Shown here: positions 51,674-61,699 of the stretch, in pieces | Position numbering within the stretch: position 1 is the stretch's first letter | How the letters are laid out: each line of letters starts with the position of its first letter | Source of the DNA: Planctomicrobium piriforme | Lineage (GTDB): Bacteria; Planctomycetota; Planctomycetia; Pirellulales; UBA1268 | DNA length: 64,000 nucleotides | Assembly (NCBI GenBank): GCA_945869735.1 | Contig: CAMBPQ010000001.1 | Coordinates: forward strand, 1-64,000 | Reading direction: 5' to 3' | Made by a program: the position numbers and the translations under genes | Notes under the pieces: model-generated | What the model saw: the letters and a program-made list of their open reading frames with translations, nothing else | Told to the model about the DNA's origin: nothing | Database searches by the model: none

Positions 51674-52537
51674 TCAGAGGAGTCTGCGAGGGCCTTCGGG
51701 ACGGAAGAAGTCGTGGACGTTGTTGAGCCAGATTCCTAGAAACAGGTCGAGGATCAGAATCAGGACGAACGAGTGGACGAAGGCGTTGGTCGCGGCCCGG
51801 CCCACTCCTTCGGCACCGGGCTCGCAGTGGAAGCCGTGATGGCAACTCACCAGTGCGATCGCCGCGCCAAAGAACAGGGTCTTGAAGATGCCGAGTAGGA
51901 AGTCGAAGACGTCGACGTATTCCCGGGAGTTGGCCCAGTAATGGTGGTAGTCGATGTCGAGGAGCACGTGTGAATAGAAGTAGCCGCCGAGCACGCCCAT
52001 GAAGTCGGCCATCACCGTGAGAGACGGGATGAGGATCAGGCAGCCGAGAAACCGTGGGACGACGAGGTAGTAGATGGGGTTAGCGCCCATGCTCTCCAGT
52101 GCATCGATCTGTTCGGTGACCCGCATCGTGCCGAGTTCGGCTGCCATTGCGCTGCCGACGCGGCCCGCCAGCATCGTGGCCGCGAGCACGGGGCCGAGCT
52201 CCCGCACGAGCGACAGGTTGATGACCGATCCGAGCCGGGTCTCCAGCCCGAGCGCCTTGAACTGCGCGTAGCTCTGCACTGCGAGCACCATGCCGATGAA
52301 CAGGCCGGTGAGCGCCACCACCGGCAGCGACATGACGCCGATTTGATAGAAGTTGGGGAGGAGCACGTCCCGCCGCTGTCGCCGGGCGAAGATCCAGCCG
52401 ACGGTCTGGATCGCGAAGACGGCCACGCCACCGACACCCGTGACCCAGTCCATGGCGAACTGCCCGAGGTTCGCCACCTGATTGGCGAACCAGCCGGTGG
52501 CGCCCGTTGCTGAAGAGGCGGACGAGTGTGAAGCCAT
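51674..52537 (-). CDS. mlaE: MlaE-like permease
   Basis: The 287-residue inner-membrane permease has about five or six helices, with the MlaE signature NFYQIGVMSLPVVALTGLFIGMVLAVQSY and LSLVRELGPVLAATMLAGRVGSAMAAELGTMRVTEQIDALESMG, an amphipathic element at the substrate entrance. I use the ATG at 52537 (MASHSS); the track begins at a GTG six codons earlier. It is the first gene of the mlaEFD operon on the minus strand. Upstream is repeat A4. Confidence 0.92.
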   Translation of the reverse strand: MASHSSASSATGATGWFANQVANLGQFAMDWVTGVGGVAVFAIQTVGWIFARRQRRDVLLPNFYQIGVMSLPVVALTGLFIGMVLAVQSYAQFKALGLETRLGSVINLSLVRELGPVLAATMLAGRVGSAMAAELGTMRVTEQIDALESMGANPIYYLVVPRFLGCLILIPSLTVMADFMGVLGGYFYSHVLLDIDYHHYWANSREYVDVFDFLLGIFKTLFFGAAIALVSCHHGFHCEPGAEGVGRAATNAFVHSFVLILILDLFLGIWLNNVHDFFRPEGPRRLL

Positions 52538-52678
52538 GAGAGCGAGTCCGGGCACCGCGTGCGCGATGCGGGCGCATCAAAACCTGCCGGATGTATCGGC
52601 TGTGCGGTTCGGGCAGCATGAGACGGCCGGAGCGATTGCCGGGCGAGTGGGAGGGTTGGGCAAGCCGGGCTGCCGAGA

Positions 52679-52868
52679 GCCCATTCGACTTTGGTGTATC
52701 GCCGGCTCTGGGGCGGCAAAATTCTCGTTGCTGTGGGCCGCGGCGGCCCGACGCTCCTCGAGCGTTCGCCGACCCCCTCGCCTCCGTCTCCCAAGGTGAC
52801 ATCTCGCCGCCACACAAAAGGCAGTTGCGCTTTAGGGCGCATTCGACTTTGGTGGATCGCCGGCGAAC
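52679..52868 (+). repeat. Dispersed repeat family A, copy 4 plus partial fifth end
   Basis: The main copy (52679-52832) has CCCATTCGACTTTGGTGTAT at the left, GGGGCGGCAAAATTCTCGTT, CTCCTCGAGCGTTCGCCGAC, and AAAGGCAGTTGCGCTTT at the right. Immediately after it a second left end, GGGCGCATTCGACTTTGGTG, begins (52834-52868) but stops after about 35 bp. This tandem truncated start could reflect insertion of one copy beside another. Confidence 0.8.
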
Positions 52869-52935
52869 CAATCCGGAATCAACTCCAGCGCAGCGGTACA
52901 GCTCACGCCGCTACGATTCCTGGCGGGAGCCGTGG

Positions 52936-55482
52936 TCAGCCTTCGGCGGTGCCCTCGGCGGGGGCTGACGCAACCGGCTCAGCGGTCGCCACTCCCTTGA
53001 AGGAGAGTTGCTTCTTACCGGCGACCTCGATGCAGTCGACCTGAATCAGGTCCTTGCCCTCGAACTCACCCTTGAGCAGTTCCTCGCTGACCGGGTCCTC
53101 GATGAAGTTCTCGAGGGCCCGACGCAGCGGCCGGGCACCGAAGTCGGTGTCGGAACCCTTCTTGATGAGGAACTTTTTGGCCTCGTCGGTGAGGTCGAGC
53201 TTGAGACCCCGTTCCGCGAGCCGCTCACGGACCTTTGCCAGTTCGATGTCGATGACCTGCTTGAGGTCTTCGACCGTGAGGTGGTGGAACACGATCACGT
53301 CATCGAGGCGGTTCAAGAACTCCGGCCGGAAGACCCTCTCGATCCGCTCATTGACGCGGCCCTTCATGCTGTCGTAACTGGCGTCGGCGTCCGGTGCCTG
53401 GAAGCCGAAGGCGGCCTCGTTCTTGATCGCTTCGGCACCAGCGTTGGTCGTCATGATGATGATCGTGTTGCGGAAGTCGACGTTGCGGCCGAATGAGTCG
53501 GTGAGCCGTCCTTCCTCCATCACCTGGAGGAGCATGTTGAACACGTCGGGGTGGGCCTTTTCGATCTCGTCGAGCAACACCACGGCATAGGGGCGGCGAC
53601 GGATCTTCTCCGTGAGCTGGCCCCCCTCCTCGAAGCCGACGTAGCCCGGCGGCGCACCAATCAGGCGGCTGACGTTGTGCTTCTCCATGTATTCGCTCAT
53701 GTCGATCTGGATGAGCGCGTCGGCGTCACCGAACATGAACTGTGCGAGGGCCTTGGCCAAGAGCGTCTTACCCACGCCCGTTGGGCCGGCGAACACGAAT
53801 GAGCCGATCGGCCGCTTCGGGTCCTTGAGTCCGGAGCGGCTGCGGCGCACCGCCTTCGAGACGCTCTTGATCGCCGGCTCCTGCCCGATGACCTTCTTGT
53901 GGAGCTCGTTCTCCATGCCCATCAGCCGGGCTTGGTCTTCGGTGCTCATCCGCGTGAGCGGAATACCCGTCATCTTCGAGACCACCTCGGCCACGACCTC
54001 GTCGTCGACCACGCCGTCGGCTTCGCGGCTTTTGTCCCGCCAGTCGCGGGTCATCGACTGCTTCTTCTTCTTGAGCTTGTCGGCCTGGTCGCGGAGCGCC
54101 GCCGCCTTCTCGAAGTCCTGATTGGCGACCGCCTCCTCTTTTTCCTTGTTGAGCCGGTCGACCTCGTCGTCGATCTCCTTGAGATCTGGCGGCTTGGTCA
54201 TTGCCTTCAGTCGGACGCGTGCGCCCGCCTCATCGATCACGTCGATCGCCTTGTCCGGCAGGCAGCGGCCGGTGATGTAGCGGCTGGAGAGGTCGACGGC
54301 AGCCTCGAGGGCGGCGTCGGTGATCGAGACGCGGTGATGCGATTCGTAGCGGTCGCGGAGACCCTTCAGGATCTCCACCGCCTCGTCCTTGGTGGCCGGC
54401 TCGATCATGATGATCTGGAAGCGGCGGTCGAGGGCCGAATCCTTCTCGATGTATTTACGGTATTCATCGAGGGTGGTGGCACCGATGCACTGGATCTCGC
54501 CACGGGCAAGCGCTGGCTTGAGCACGTTGGAGGCGTCGATCGCCCCCTCGGCGCCGCCGGCACCGACGAGCGTGTGGAGCTCGTCGATAAACAGGATCGT
54601 GTTCTTGGCGCGGCGGACCTCGTTCATCACCGCCTTGATCCGCTCCTCGAACTGGCCGCGGTACTTCGTGCCGGCGACCATCATCGCGAGGTCAAGCACC
54701 ACGATGCGCCGGTCGGCCAGCAGTTCAGGCACGTTGCCGTCGATGACCCGCTGGGCGAAGCCCTCGACGATCGCCGTCTTGCCCACGCCCGCCTCGCCGA
54801 GGAGCACTGGGTTGTTCTTGGTGCGGCGGCAGAGAATCTGGATCGCTCTCTCGATCTCATTCTCACGGCCGATCACGGGATCGAGCTTGCCCTGGCGGGC
54901 AAGTTCGGTGAGGTCGCGACCGAAGCTGTCGAGGGCGGGTGTCTTGCTCTTGCCGGCTTTGGGATTCGACTCGCCGCCACCGCCGCCGGCGCCGGCCGGC
55001 TGCCGACCGCCCATGCCGGCCCGCTCGCCTCCCTCGTTTTCCATGCCATGGCCGAGGAGGTTGAGCACCTCTTCGCGGACGTCCTCGAGCTTGAGGCCGA
55101 GGTTCATCAGCACATGGGCTGCCACGCCCTCCTGCTCGCGGAGCAGCCCCAGCAGGATGTGCTCGGTGCCGACGTAGTTGTGGTTGAGGTTTCGGGCCTC
55201 CTCCATCGAATACTCGATGACCTTTTTGGCCCGGGGGGTCTGCGGGAGTTTGCCCATCGTGACCATGTCGGGGCCGCTCTGCACGAGCTTCTCGACCTCC
55301 ATGCGGATCTTCCGCAGGTCGATGTCAAGGTTTTTGAGCACGTTGGCTGCAACACCGCTGCCCTCCTTAATGAGGCCCAGGAGGACGTGTTCGGTGCCGA
55401 TGTACTCGTGGTTGAACCGCTGGGCCTCTTGGTTGGCCAACTGCATCACCTTGCGGGCACGATCCGTGAAGCGCTCGTACAT
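52936..55482 (-). CDS. clpC: ClpC-type AAA+ chaperone, ATP-dependent protease subunit
   Basis: The 848-residue protein is the unfoldase of ClpCP. It has two N-terminal Clp-N repeats ([40 protein letters not shown]), AAA1 with Walker [17 protein letters not shown], a UVR-containing middle domain ([28 protein letters not shown]), AAA2 with Walker [18 protein letters not shown] and an intact C-terminus. I start at the ATG of [16 protein letters not shown], the family start; the track adds 38 residues. It unfolds proteins for ClpP. No clpP lies here. It is flanked by repeat A4. Confidence 0.96.
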   Translation of the reverse strand: MYERFTDRARKVMQLANQEAQRFNHEYIGTEHVLLGLIKEGSGVAANVLKNLDIDLRKIRMEVEKLVQSGPDMVTMGKLPQTPRAKKVIEYSMEEARNLNHNYVGTEHILLGLLREQEGVAAHVLMNLGLKLEDVREEVLNLLGHGMENEGGERAGMGGRQPAGAGGGGGESNPKAGKSKTPALDSFGRDLTELARQGKLDPVIGRENEIERAIQILCRRTKNNPVLLGEAGVGKTAIVEGFAQRVIDGNVPELLADRRIVVLDLAMMVAGTKYRGQFEERIKAVMNEVRRAKNTILFIDELHTLVGAGGAEGAIDASNVLKPALARGEIQCIGATTLDEYRKYIEKDSALDRRFQIIMIEPATKDEAVEILKGLRDRYESHHRVSITDAALEAAVDLSSRYITGRCLPDKAIDVIDEAGARVRLKAMTKPPDLKEIDDEVDRLNKEKEEAVANQDFEKAAALRDQADKLKKKKQSMTRDWRDKSREADGVVDDEVVAEVVSKMTGIPLTRMSTEDQARLMGMENELHKKVIGQEPAIKSVSKAVRRSRSGLKDPKRPIGSFVFAGPTGVGKTLLAKALAQFMFGDADALIQIDMSEYMEKHNVSRLIGAPPGYVGFEEGGQLTEKIRRRPYAVVLLDEIEKAHPDVFNMLLQVMEEGRLTDSFGRNVDFRNTIIIMTTNAGAEAIKNEAAFGFQAPDADASYDSMKGRVNERIERVFRPEFLNRLDDVIVFHHLTVEDLKQVIDIELAKVRERLAERGLKLDLTDEAKKFLIKKGSDTDFGARPLRRALENFIEDPVSEELLKGEFEGKDLIQVDCIEVAGKKQLSFKGVATAEPVASAPAEGTAEG

Positions 55483-55692
55483 GGGCGAATGTCCTAAGTG
55501 CGTAATGCCGAGGGGATGAAATGCTGACCCGAATCCTGATCGTGGGGCCGGCGTGCCAATCCGGCAGTTGCCGCCGCCATCCTTCTGGAACAGCAAACCT
55601 TACGCCAAACCCGTCGAAGGATTCTAGGAGCGATGGCCCGGAAAGTCTGTCAGCGGGCCGTTGAGTCGGCGAAACCGCGGCTTTCCCCGGTT

Positions 55693-56304
55693 TCAGGCCG
55701 CTGCCGTGCGGCCGGGGGCCGTGGTGGACTCCTCGCGGAGCGGGAGAACGACCGAATCGTCGTCGGCCTCGCCCTGGGGCCCGGCCGCAAGTCGGTGGAG
55801 TTCCTTGGCGATCGCCCCCCGCCACGGCGCCCCGCAATCGCTGCGAGCGAGCCTCTCAAGGGCCTGACGCGACTCGGGCTTCCGGCCCACGCGGCGCAGC
55901 AGTGTGCCCAAGAGGAGTTGGGCTTCGCCGTCGGTCGGTGCCAGCTCAAGGAGTTCACAGATCCGCGTCTCCGCACGGACCCAGTCACGGGCGAGGTACG
56001 CTGCCCGGGCCTTCACGAACAGGGCATCGGCCTCCGCACCGCGGCCCACCGGGATCGACGGCGGGAAGGCTGATGCGGCCGAGACGGCAGACACCAGCCA
56101 GATCACGGCCGTCGCCGTCCAGAGTCCGAGGACCAACGGCAACTCGATAAGCCCGGGCCAGATCCAGGTGGCGACCACGGCGATGTCGAGCGACACGGCA
56201 AACGCGATCGCCAGCGTTAGCCCCATGAGGCTGCCCCGCAGCCAGAGCCAGGGCATTCCTGGCCAGACGAGCGTGAGGTAGCGGAGGGGGGCCATGGTTC
56301 GCAT
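55693..56304 (-). CDS. Membrane-anchored TPR protein
   Basis: The 203-residue protein has two hydrophobic segments (GMPWLWLRGSLMGLTLAIAFAVSLDIAVVATWIWPG and LIELPLVLGLWTATAVIWLVSAVSA) followed by a cytoplasmic or periplasmic TPR-like region (ADALFVKARAAYLARDWVRAETRICELLELAPTDGEAQLLLGTLLRR). The track starts at 56805; I begin at the ATG of MRTMAPLRYL (56304), with ATG codon 4 also possible. It is divergent from thiE. No exact family is recognised. Confidence 0.65.
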   Translation of the reverse strand: MRTMAPLRYLTLVWPGMPWLWLRGSLMGLTLAIAFAVSLDIAVVATWIWPGLIELPLVLGLWTATAVIWLVSAVSAASAFPPSIPVGRGAEADALFVKARAAYLARDWVRAETRICELLELAPTDGEAQLLLGTLLRRVGRKPESRQALERLARSDCGAPWRGAIAKELHRLAAGPQGEADDDSVVLPLREESTTAPGRTAAA

Positions 56305-56407
56305 CCGAGGCGATTTTCGGGGCGGGGGAGTGTAGGAATCCGGGCGGCTTTCTCCAAGGCGAGTGGGGAGCGTGTTACAACGGGGAAAACGAGGAAAGGC
56401 GGCGATT

Positions 56408-57505
56408 GTGCACCCGGGTGAACCAGACGGAGCGAGCGGCCCGGGGCCTTCGGCCGGTATCTGGCGGGCCGTCGATGCCTCTGCCAATCGTGCGTCCGAG
56501 GCCCTGCGGGTGATCGAGGACGTTGTCCGCTTCACCCTCGATGACGTGGTCCTGACGGCGCTCGCGAAGGACCTGCGACACGGACTGGCCGCGGTGCTCG
56601 CCCGGCCAGAACTGGCAGATCGCGGTGCCGCCCGTGACGTGGCTGGCGACGTCGGCCAGGGCCTCGACGCTGCCGCCTCTCTGCCGCGCACCGGGATCGC
56701 CGACCTCGTGGCCGCGAACGCCGCCCGCGGCACGCAGGCGGTACGGAGCCTTGAGGAGTGCGCCGCTGTCGTGGCCCCGGAAGCCAGCAGCAGTTTCGAA
56801 CGCATTCGCTACCGGCTCTACGATCTTGAGCGGCGGGTGATGGCGATCCTGCGGGCGCGGGACCGGCTCGCGGGAGTCGCGCTCTGCGTGCTCGTCGACG
56901 GTCGGGATGACGTGGCCGTCTTCGAGCGGCTCGTGGAGGGCCTTTTCGGGGCGGGCGTACGGATGCTCCAGATTCGCGACAAGGATCTGCCGATCGCCTT
57001 CATCACCGACCGCATGCAGCGGGCAGTGGCCATTTCCCGACGACACGACCCCGCGCGGCCGCCGCTCGTGGTCGTGAACGACCGGCCCGATATCGCCGTG
57101 GCGGTCGGCGCCGACGGCGTGCATGTCGGCGCCGACGACCTGCCGGTGCCGCTCGTCCGCCGCGTGCTGGGGCCCGGCAGCGTCATCGGCAGCACGGCGC
57201 ACTCGATCGCGGAGGCGCGGACAGCCGCCGCCGCCGGAGCCGACTACCTCGGGATCGGCCCCTGCTTTCCCTCGGCCACGAAGTCGTTCGCTGAACATGC
57301 GCCGCCTGAGTTTCTCCGGACGGTCTGCCGCGAGCTTGCAGTCCCGTCCTTCGCGATCGGAGGCGTCACGCTCGAGCGGCTCGACACACTCGCCGCGCTC
57401 GGCGTCACACGGGTGGCCGTCGCCTCGGCCGTGACGCGGGCAGCCGACCCGCTCCGTGTCGCCCGGACCCTGCTTGGGCGGCTTGAATCACTGCATCGAC
57501 CGTGA
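56408..57505 (+). CDS. thiE: Thiamine phosphate synthase with ThiD2-like N-terminal domain
   Basis: The 365-residue protein is an N-terminal helical ThiD2-like domain (AVDASANRASEALRVIEDVVRF, ASLPRTGIADLVAANAARGTQAVRSLEECA), seen fused to ThiE in several bacteria, plus a ThiE TIM barrel (RMLQIRDKDLPIAFITDR, VVNDRPDIAVAVGADGVHVGADDLP, STAHSIAEARTAAAAGADYLGIGPCFPSATK). ThiE joins the thiazole and pyrimidine to form thiamine phosphate. I start at the GTG (VHPGEPDG) with AGGAAAGG about nine bases upstream; the track uses a GTG 15 codons earlier. It complements thiS-thiG located about 43 kb away. Confidence 0.9.
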   Translation: MHPGEPDGASGPGPSAGIWRAVDASANRASEALRVIEDVVRFTLDDVVLTALAKDLRHGLAAVLARPELADRGAARDVAGDVGQGLDAAASLPRTGIADLVAANAARGTQAVRSLEECAAVVAPEASSSFERIRYRLYDLERRVMAILRARDRLAGVALCVLVDGRDDVAVFERLVEGLFGAGVRMLQIRDKDLPIAFITDRMQRAVAISRRHDPARPPLVVVNDRPDIAVAVGADGVHVGADDLPVPLVRRVLGPGSVIGSTAHSIAEARTAAAAGADYLGIGPCFPSATKSFAEHAPPEFLRTVCRELAVPSFAIGGVTLERLDTLAALGVTRVAVASAVTRAADPLRVARTLLGRLESLHRP

Positions 57506-57528
57506 GTCTGGGCGGGTCGGTCCAGCCG

Positions 57529-58095
57529 TCACCGTTCCTTGAGCAGCGTGACGATCGTGGCTGCGATCTCGGCCTCGTCGCTCGAGCGATAGCCGGTCCA
57601 GACGCGGCGGACGCGGGCATCCGGACCGATGAGATAGGTTGTGGGGAATGCCTCGAGACCGTAGGTCGAGGCGAAGAGCGACGCGGCGAGCGGGTCGGAG
57701 AGGCTCCAGGCGGAAATGGCGAGTTGTCGTGCGGCAAGGAACTGCCGCGTCTCGCGGGCGAGGTCTTCGAGATTCTCGTCGCCCCCCGAACCACACGAGA
57801 CGGCGACGAGTTGGAAGGCGGGCTCGCTCACGAGCCGATCGGCGAGCCGCACGAGGCCCGGCAGTTCCTTGCGACAGGGTGGGCACCAGGTGCCCCAGAA
57901 GTTGAGCAGTGTCACCTTGCCCGCCAGGGATGGCGCGGGCAGCGTGGCATCGACGAGCGACACCACCGGCAGCGGCCCCATCCGTCGGCCAACCGCGGGG
58001 TGCGCGAGCCGGGTGTCGCCGCAGCCGGCGACCATGGTCGTGATCAGGGCGGTGATCACGAAGGCTGGAGCAGCCTGGAGTGCTCGGGGTGCCAT
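57529..58095 (-). CDS. TlpA/ResA-like thioredoxin lipoprotein
   Basis: The 188-residue protein has a lipobox (ITTMVAGCG) after a hydrophobic signal, then a TlpA-like redoxin domain: VTLLNFWGTWCPPCRKELPGL with the WCPPC redox centre, LVAVSCGSGGDENLEDLARE, and the cis-Pro motif AFPTTYLIG. It would act at the periplasmic face, reducing or oxidising cysteines of cytochrome c or other exported proteins. The start is an ATG. It converges with thiE, 23 bp apart. Confidence 0.88.
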   Translation of the reverse strand: MAPRALQAAPAFVITALITTMVAGCGDTRLAHPAVGRRMGPLPVVSLVDATLPAPSLAGKVTLLNFWGTWCPPCRKELPGLVRLADRLVSEPAFQLVAVSCGSGGDENLEDLARETRQFLAARQLAISAWSLSDPLAASLFASTYGLEAFPTTYLIGPDARVRRVWTGYRSSDEAEIAATIVTLLKER

Positions 58096-58306
58096 GGGTT
58101 CGGTTTCCAGGTGTGCACGGGGCTCGCAAAAAGTGTAGGGAGTCGAGGTCGTGCTCGACCATATCGCAGGCCCGCGCGCAGGGCAGAAGCGCGATCAGGC
58201 AGCCGCAGAGCATCGTCCCCGTGACGCAGATAGACGCCATCTCGAAAAAACCTCATGCTGCCGGCACGAATCACCCGTCCGGACGCGGAGTCTCCGTGCC
58301 TACCCC

Positions 58307-59620
58307 ATGACCGACGGCCGCACCGCAGCACCGCCCGCCGCCGACCGCGAGGGCCGCAATACATTTTGGCTGGAGTGCCATCAGGTCGTCATTCGCGTTG
58401 GCTGGATCTTCAAGACCGAGACGATCATCATGCCGGCGGTACTCGACGCCGTCGTTGATTCGGGGTTTCTTCGCGGCCTGCTGCCCGTGCTCAATCGGGG
58501 GGGGCAGAGCGTGCCGCCGCTGTGCTTCTCAGGTGCGCTTGCGCGGCGGCCGGTGAAAAAGTGGCTGCTCGTCCGCACGAGCCTCGCGATGGCGGCCTGC
58601 TTCGCGGTGCTGGCCGTGGTCTGGGGTCCGCTTCAGGCCAGCCGCCCGGACCTGCTGGCGGCGGTGTTTCTCGTCGTCTACGCGGCCTTCTCGTCAGCGA
58701 ACGGGCTCAACCAACTCGTGGCCGCCGCGCTGCAGGGGAAACTCATCTCGCCCGGACGCCGCGGCAGGGCCATGGTGATAAGTGTCGCTCTCGGCAGCGT
58801 GCTGGCCATCATTGCGGCGGTGCTACTCCTCGGGCCCTGGCTCCGCGAGCCCGATGGCTTCCCGAAGATCTTCGCCGCCACCGCGGCGTTCTTTGCGTTG
58901 GCCGCCCTGGCGCCGTTGATGCTCGACGAGCACCCTGACGAGTCGAGGCGGGCGGTCGTGAACGGCGGCGGCACAGCCACAGGCTTCTTCACCCGCTCGG
59001 TCACCGCGGCGCGACACGGCTTGGCCCTCTGGCGGGCGACGATCGCCCTCGATCGGGCGCTGGTGCGGCTCTCGATGGTGGCGGCCTGCTTCTCGGCGGT
59101 GCTGATGCTGTTTCCCCACTACCAGGCGTTTGCCCGCGATCGGCTCGGCAGCGGCACGAGCAGCCTGCTGGCGTGGGTCGTCACGCAAAACGCCGCGACC
59201 GGCCTCGCCAGCCTCGTGGCCGGACCGGTCGCCGACCGCCGGGGTACACGGATCGTGCTCGTGTGGCTCGTCGCGCTCTCGTCGCTCACACCGCTGGTGG
59301 TGACGGCGCTTTCGCTGGCAACGCACGCCGTCGCCGTGGAGTGGTTCTGGATTGTCTACGTGCCGCTCGGTCTCAATCCGATCTCACTCAAACTGTTTAC
59401 GAACTACGCGCTCGAACTGGCCCCGCGGGCTGCCGACCACCCGCGGTACGTGAGCATCGTGGGAGCGGCACTTGCGGCACCGTTCGTGCTCTCGCCCCTG
59501 GTGGGGCTGGCGGTTGACGTGTTCGGCTTTCGGCATGTTTTCGTGGCGGGAGCGGCCGTGATCGCCGCCGGGGCCGCGATCGCCCTCGGCCTCCCGGAAC
59601 CCCGGCATTCCCCCGGCTGA
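58307..59620 (+). CDS. MFS-type transporter
   Basis: The 437-residue protein has about twelve membrane helices, e.g. LAMAACFAVLAVVWGPL, LLAAVFLVVYAAFSSANGLNQLV and WFWIVYVPLGLNPISLKLFTN. Loop GPVADRRGTRIVLVWLV is the conserved MFS motif A analogue in the second half. The substrate is unknown. The track starts at 58151; the ATG at 58307 (MTDGRTAAPP) removes a hydrophilic unsupported N-terminus. The N-terminal half includes HQVVIRVGWIFKTETIIMPAVLDAVVDSG, typical of planctomycete MFS proteins of unknown substrate. Confidence 0.8.
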   Translation: MTDGRTAAPPAADREGRNTFWLECHQVVIRVGWIFKTETIIMPAVLDAVVDSGFLRGLLPVLNRGGQSVPPLCFSGALARRPVKKWLLVRTSLAMAACFAVLAVVWGPLQASRPDLLAAVFLVVYAAFSSANGLNQLVAAALQGKLISPGRRGRAMVISVALGSVLAIIAAVLLLGPWLREPDGFPKIFAATAAFFALAALAPLMLDEHPDESRRAVVNGGGTATGFFTRSVTAARHGLALWRATIALDRALVRLSMVAACFSAVLMLFPHYQAFARDRLGSGTSSLLAWVVTQNAATGLASLVAGPVADRRGTRIVLVWLVALSSLTPLVVTALSLATHAVAVEWFWIVYVPLGLNPISLKLFTNYALELAPRAADHPRYVSIVGAALAAPFVLSPLVGLAVDVFGFRHVFVAGAAVIAAGAAIALGLPEPRHSPG

Positions 59621-59715
59621 CCGTTTCGGGTTATCCTGCGGGGGACTCGGGAACGGCTGTGGCTGCCGCCAAAGGCGCCACCGAATCACCCCGAATCATC
59701 CCTCAGGAGTGCGTC

Positions 59716-60165
59716 ATGAAGAATCATCGTCTCGCCGGTCTGTGCGCGTTCATCGTTGCCGTTGTCTGCTCGGCTGTCGCCATGTCGGCCGCGGTCAAGG
59801 AGCCAAAAGACGCCAAGTGCCCCGTCTCGGGTAAGGGCTGCAATCCGGAGAAGACCGCCGACTTCGATGGCGGCAAGGTGTTTTTCTGCTGCGAGAAGTG
59901 TGAAGCCGCCTTTGCTGGCGACTCAGCGAAGTTCGCCGCCAAGGCGCACCAGCAAATGGTGAGCACCGGCCAACTCGTCCAGAAGGGCTGCCCGTTCAGC
60001 GGTGGCCCCGTGAAGCCGGGCACGCAGATCACGATTGGCGATGCCGAGGTCGGCTTCTGCTGCCCCAACTGCAAGGCGAAGGTAGAGAAGGCCTCGCCCG
60101 ACGAGCAGGTCACGATGGTCTTCGGGAAGATCGAGAAGGGCTTCTCTGTGCCCGCGAAAAAATAG
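59716..60165 (+). CDS. Exported TRASH/YHS-like metal-binding protein
   Basis: The 149-residue protein has a signal peptide (LAGLCAFIVAVVCSAVAMSAA) and two TRASH/YHS-like modules: CPVSGKGCNPEKTADFDGG with VFFCCEKCEAAF, and CPFSGGPVKPGTQITIGDA with VGFCCPNCKAKV. The four-cysteine pairs suggest heavy-metal or heme binding. I start at the ATG with CAGGAG eight bases ahead; the track begins at 59659. It lies downstream of the MFS gene on the same strand. The ligand is unknown. Confidence 0.8.
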   Translation: MKNHRLAGLCAFIVAVVCSAVAMSAAVKEPKDAKCPVSGKGCNPEKTADFDGGKVFFCCEKCEAAFAGDSAKFAAKAHQQMVSTGQLVQKGCPFSGGPVKPGTQITIGDAEVGFCCPNCKAKVEKASPDEQVTMVFGKIEKGFSVPAKK

Positions 60166-60212
60166 GGTCTTCCAGGCAGTCAGCGGCTGGCAAACGCACC
60201 CGACTTGCGCAC

Positions 60213-60372
60213 AAGCGCATTCGACGGTGGTGGATTGCCGGCTCGGGGGCGGCAAAAGTCTCGTTGCCGAGGGGCGCGGATACGCCCGAGGCTCCTCGAG
60301 CGTTCGCCGACCCCCTTGCCTACCTCCTCCAAGGTGCCATCTCGCCGCTCCACCAGAGGCAGATGCGCTCTA
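60213..60372 (+). repeat. Dispersed repeat family A, copy 5
   Basis: A 160-bp copy: AAGCGCATTCGACGGTGGTG at the left, GGGGCGGCAAAAGTCTCGTT, CTCCTCGAGCGTTCGCCGAC, GGTGCCATCTCGCCGCTCC, and GGCAGATGCGCTCTAG at the right. The last bases give a TIR with the left end. It fills the gap before lpxB. Confidence 0.85.
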
Positions 60373-60432
60373 GGGGGCGTGGCGGAGAACTGAAATACTC
60401 CGTGTGGGCCGCGTGCCCGTGCGGAGTTTTTC

Positions 60433-61668
60433 ATGCGAGTCTTTCTTTCAGCGGGCGAGCCCTCGGGCGACCATCATGCGGCGCTCCTCGTGCGCGCCAT
60501 TCGCGACCGCCGGCCGGACGCGATCTGTGTCGGCCTTGGTGGACCGCACATGGCGGCGGAGGGCTGCACGCTCATCGCCGACATGACGATGCTCGCCGTC
60601 ATGTGGTTTCTGCGGTCGATGCTCAACATCCACCGCTTCGTCGACCTGGCCCGCCGGGCCGAGCGGAGCTTCCTCGATGCGCGACCCGATGTCTGCGTGC
60701 TCGTCGATTTCCCGGGATTCCACTGGTGGCTGGCGTGGCGTGCGAAACGGCATGGGATTCCCGTCGTCTTCTACTGCCCGCCGCAGATCTGGGCATGGGG
60801 GAGCTGGCGGATCAGGAAGATGCGGCGGCTGGTCGACCACGTGCTCTCGGCACTCCCCTTCGAGCACGACTGGTTTACGGCCCATGGGATGCACAGCACG
60901 CTCGTCGGCCATCCCTTCTTCGACGAACTGAAGCCGGCGGAGCTGCACAACGCTGATGATTCCGCGCACCCATTCGTCCTGCTCCTGCCGGGCTCCCGCG
61001 GCCAGGAGATCGAGAGCAATCTCGGCACGCTCGTGAGGGCGGCAGCAGCGATCCATGCGCAGGTGCCGGGGGCCCGCTTCGCCATCGGGGCGATCCATGA
61101 GCGGCACGCGCGGCTGATCACCGCGGCCGTCGACGCCGGGCCCGAGGGTCGCGGCCTCGGCATCGAGATCCACGCAGGCCGCACACGGAGCCTGATCGGT
61201 AAGGCGACGGCCGCGATCGCCTGCTCCGGTTCGGTCTCGCTCGAGCTGCTCGCCGCACGGGTGCCGACCGTGATCGTCTACCGGCTCGCAGGCTGGGAAT
61301 ACGTCGTGCAGAGCTGGTTCCGCCAGACGCGGTATTTCACGCTGGTGAATCTCCTCGCGTCGCGGGAGCCGATCGGCCCGGTGCAGGGCGTGTGGATGCC
61401 GCCGTTTGCGGTGCCGCCGGCCGACCCCGAGGCGGTCTACCCCGAATATCTCGCGGTGCAGGATCCCGCCGACCGGTTGGCGGCGCATGTCGTCGAGTGG
61501 CTCATCGACGCGGGGGCGCGGCATCGGGTGGTTCAGCAGTTGGAGGCCATCGCATCCGTCGTGGCCCGCCCCGGATCGGCGGACCGCGCCGCCGCTGCGG
61601 TGCTCGCGATCGCTACACGCAGCCGCGGTGACGCCTCGGCGGAAGCCGACAATCGCCGGGCCGCCTGA
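60433..61668 (+). CDS. lpxB: Lipid-A-disaccharide synthase LpxB
   Basis: LpxB joins two lipid X-type precursors to form lipid A disaccharide at the inner membrane. The 411-residue GT19 enzyme begins MRVFLSAGEPSGDHHAALLV, with GVDFPGFHWWLAW-like Asp motif (LVDFPGFHWW) and PPQIWAWGSWRIRKM, then LVGHPFFDE, LLPGSRGQEIESNLGTLVRAA, and SGSVSLELLAARVPTVIVYR. A GGAG lies near the ATG. Its presence shows a lipid-A-type outer membrane, consistent with the mlaEFD genes in the window. It leads a group with the M50 protease and the SGNH-like gene. Confidence 0.96.
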   Translation: MRVFLSAGEPSGDHHAALLVRAIRDRRPDAICVGLGGPHMAAEGCTLIADMTMLAVMWFLRSMLNIHRFVDLARRAERSFLDARPDVCVLVDFPGFHWWLAWRAKRHGIPVVFYCPPQIWAWGSWRIRKMRRLVDHVLSALPFEHDWFTAHGMHSTLVGHPFFDELKPAELHNADDSAHPFVLLLPGSRGQEIESNLGTLVRAAAAIHAQVPGARFAIGAIHERHARLITAAVDAGPEGRGLGIEIHAGRTRSLIGKATAAIACSGSVSLELLAARVPTVIVYRLAGWEYVVQSWFRQTRYFTLVNLLASREPIGPVQGVWMPPFAVPPADPEAVYPEYLAVQDPADRLAAHVVEWLIDAGARHRVVQQLEAIASVVARPGSADRAAAAVLAIATRSRGDASAEADNRRAA

Positions 61669-61699
61669 TTCGCCGTCGGGCGTGTACGATGGAGGGACG

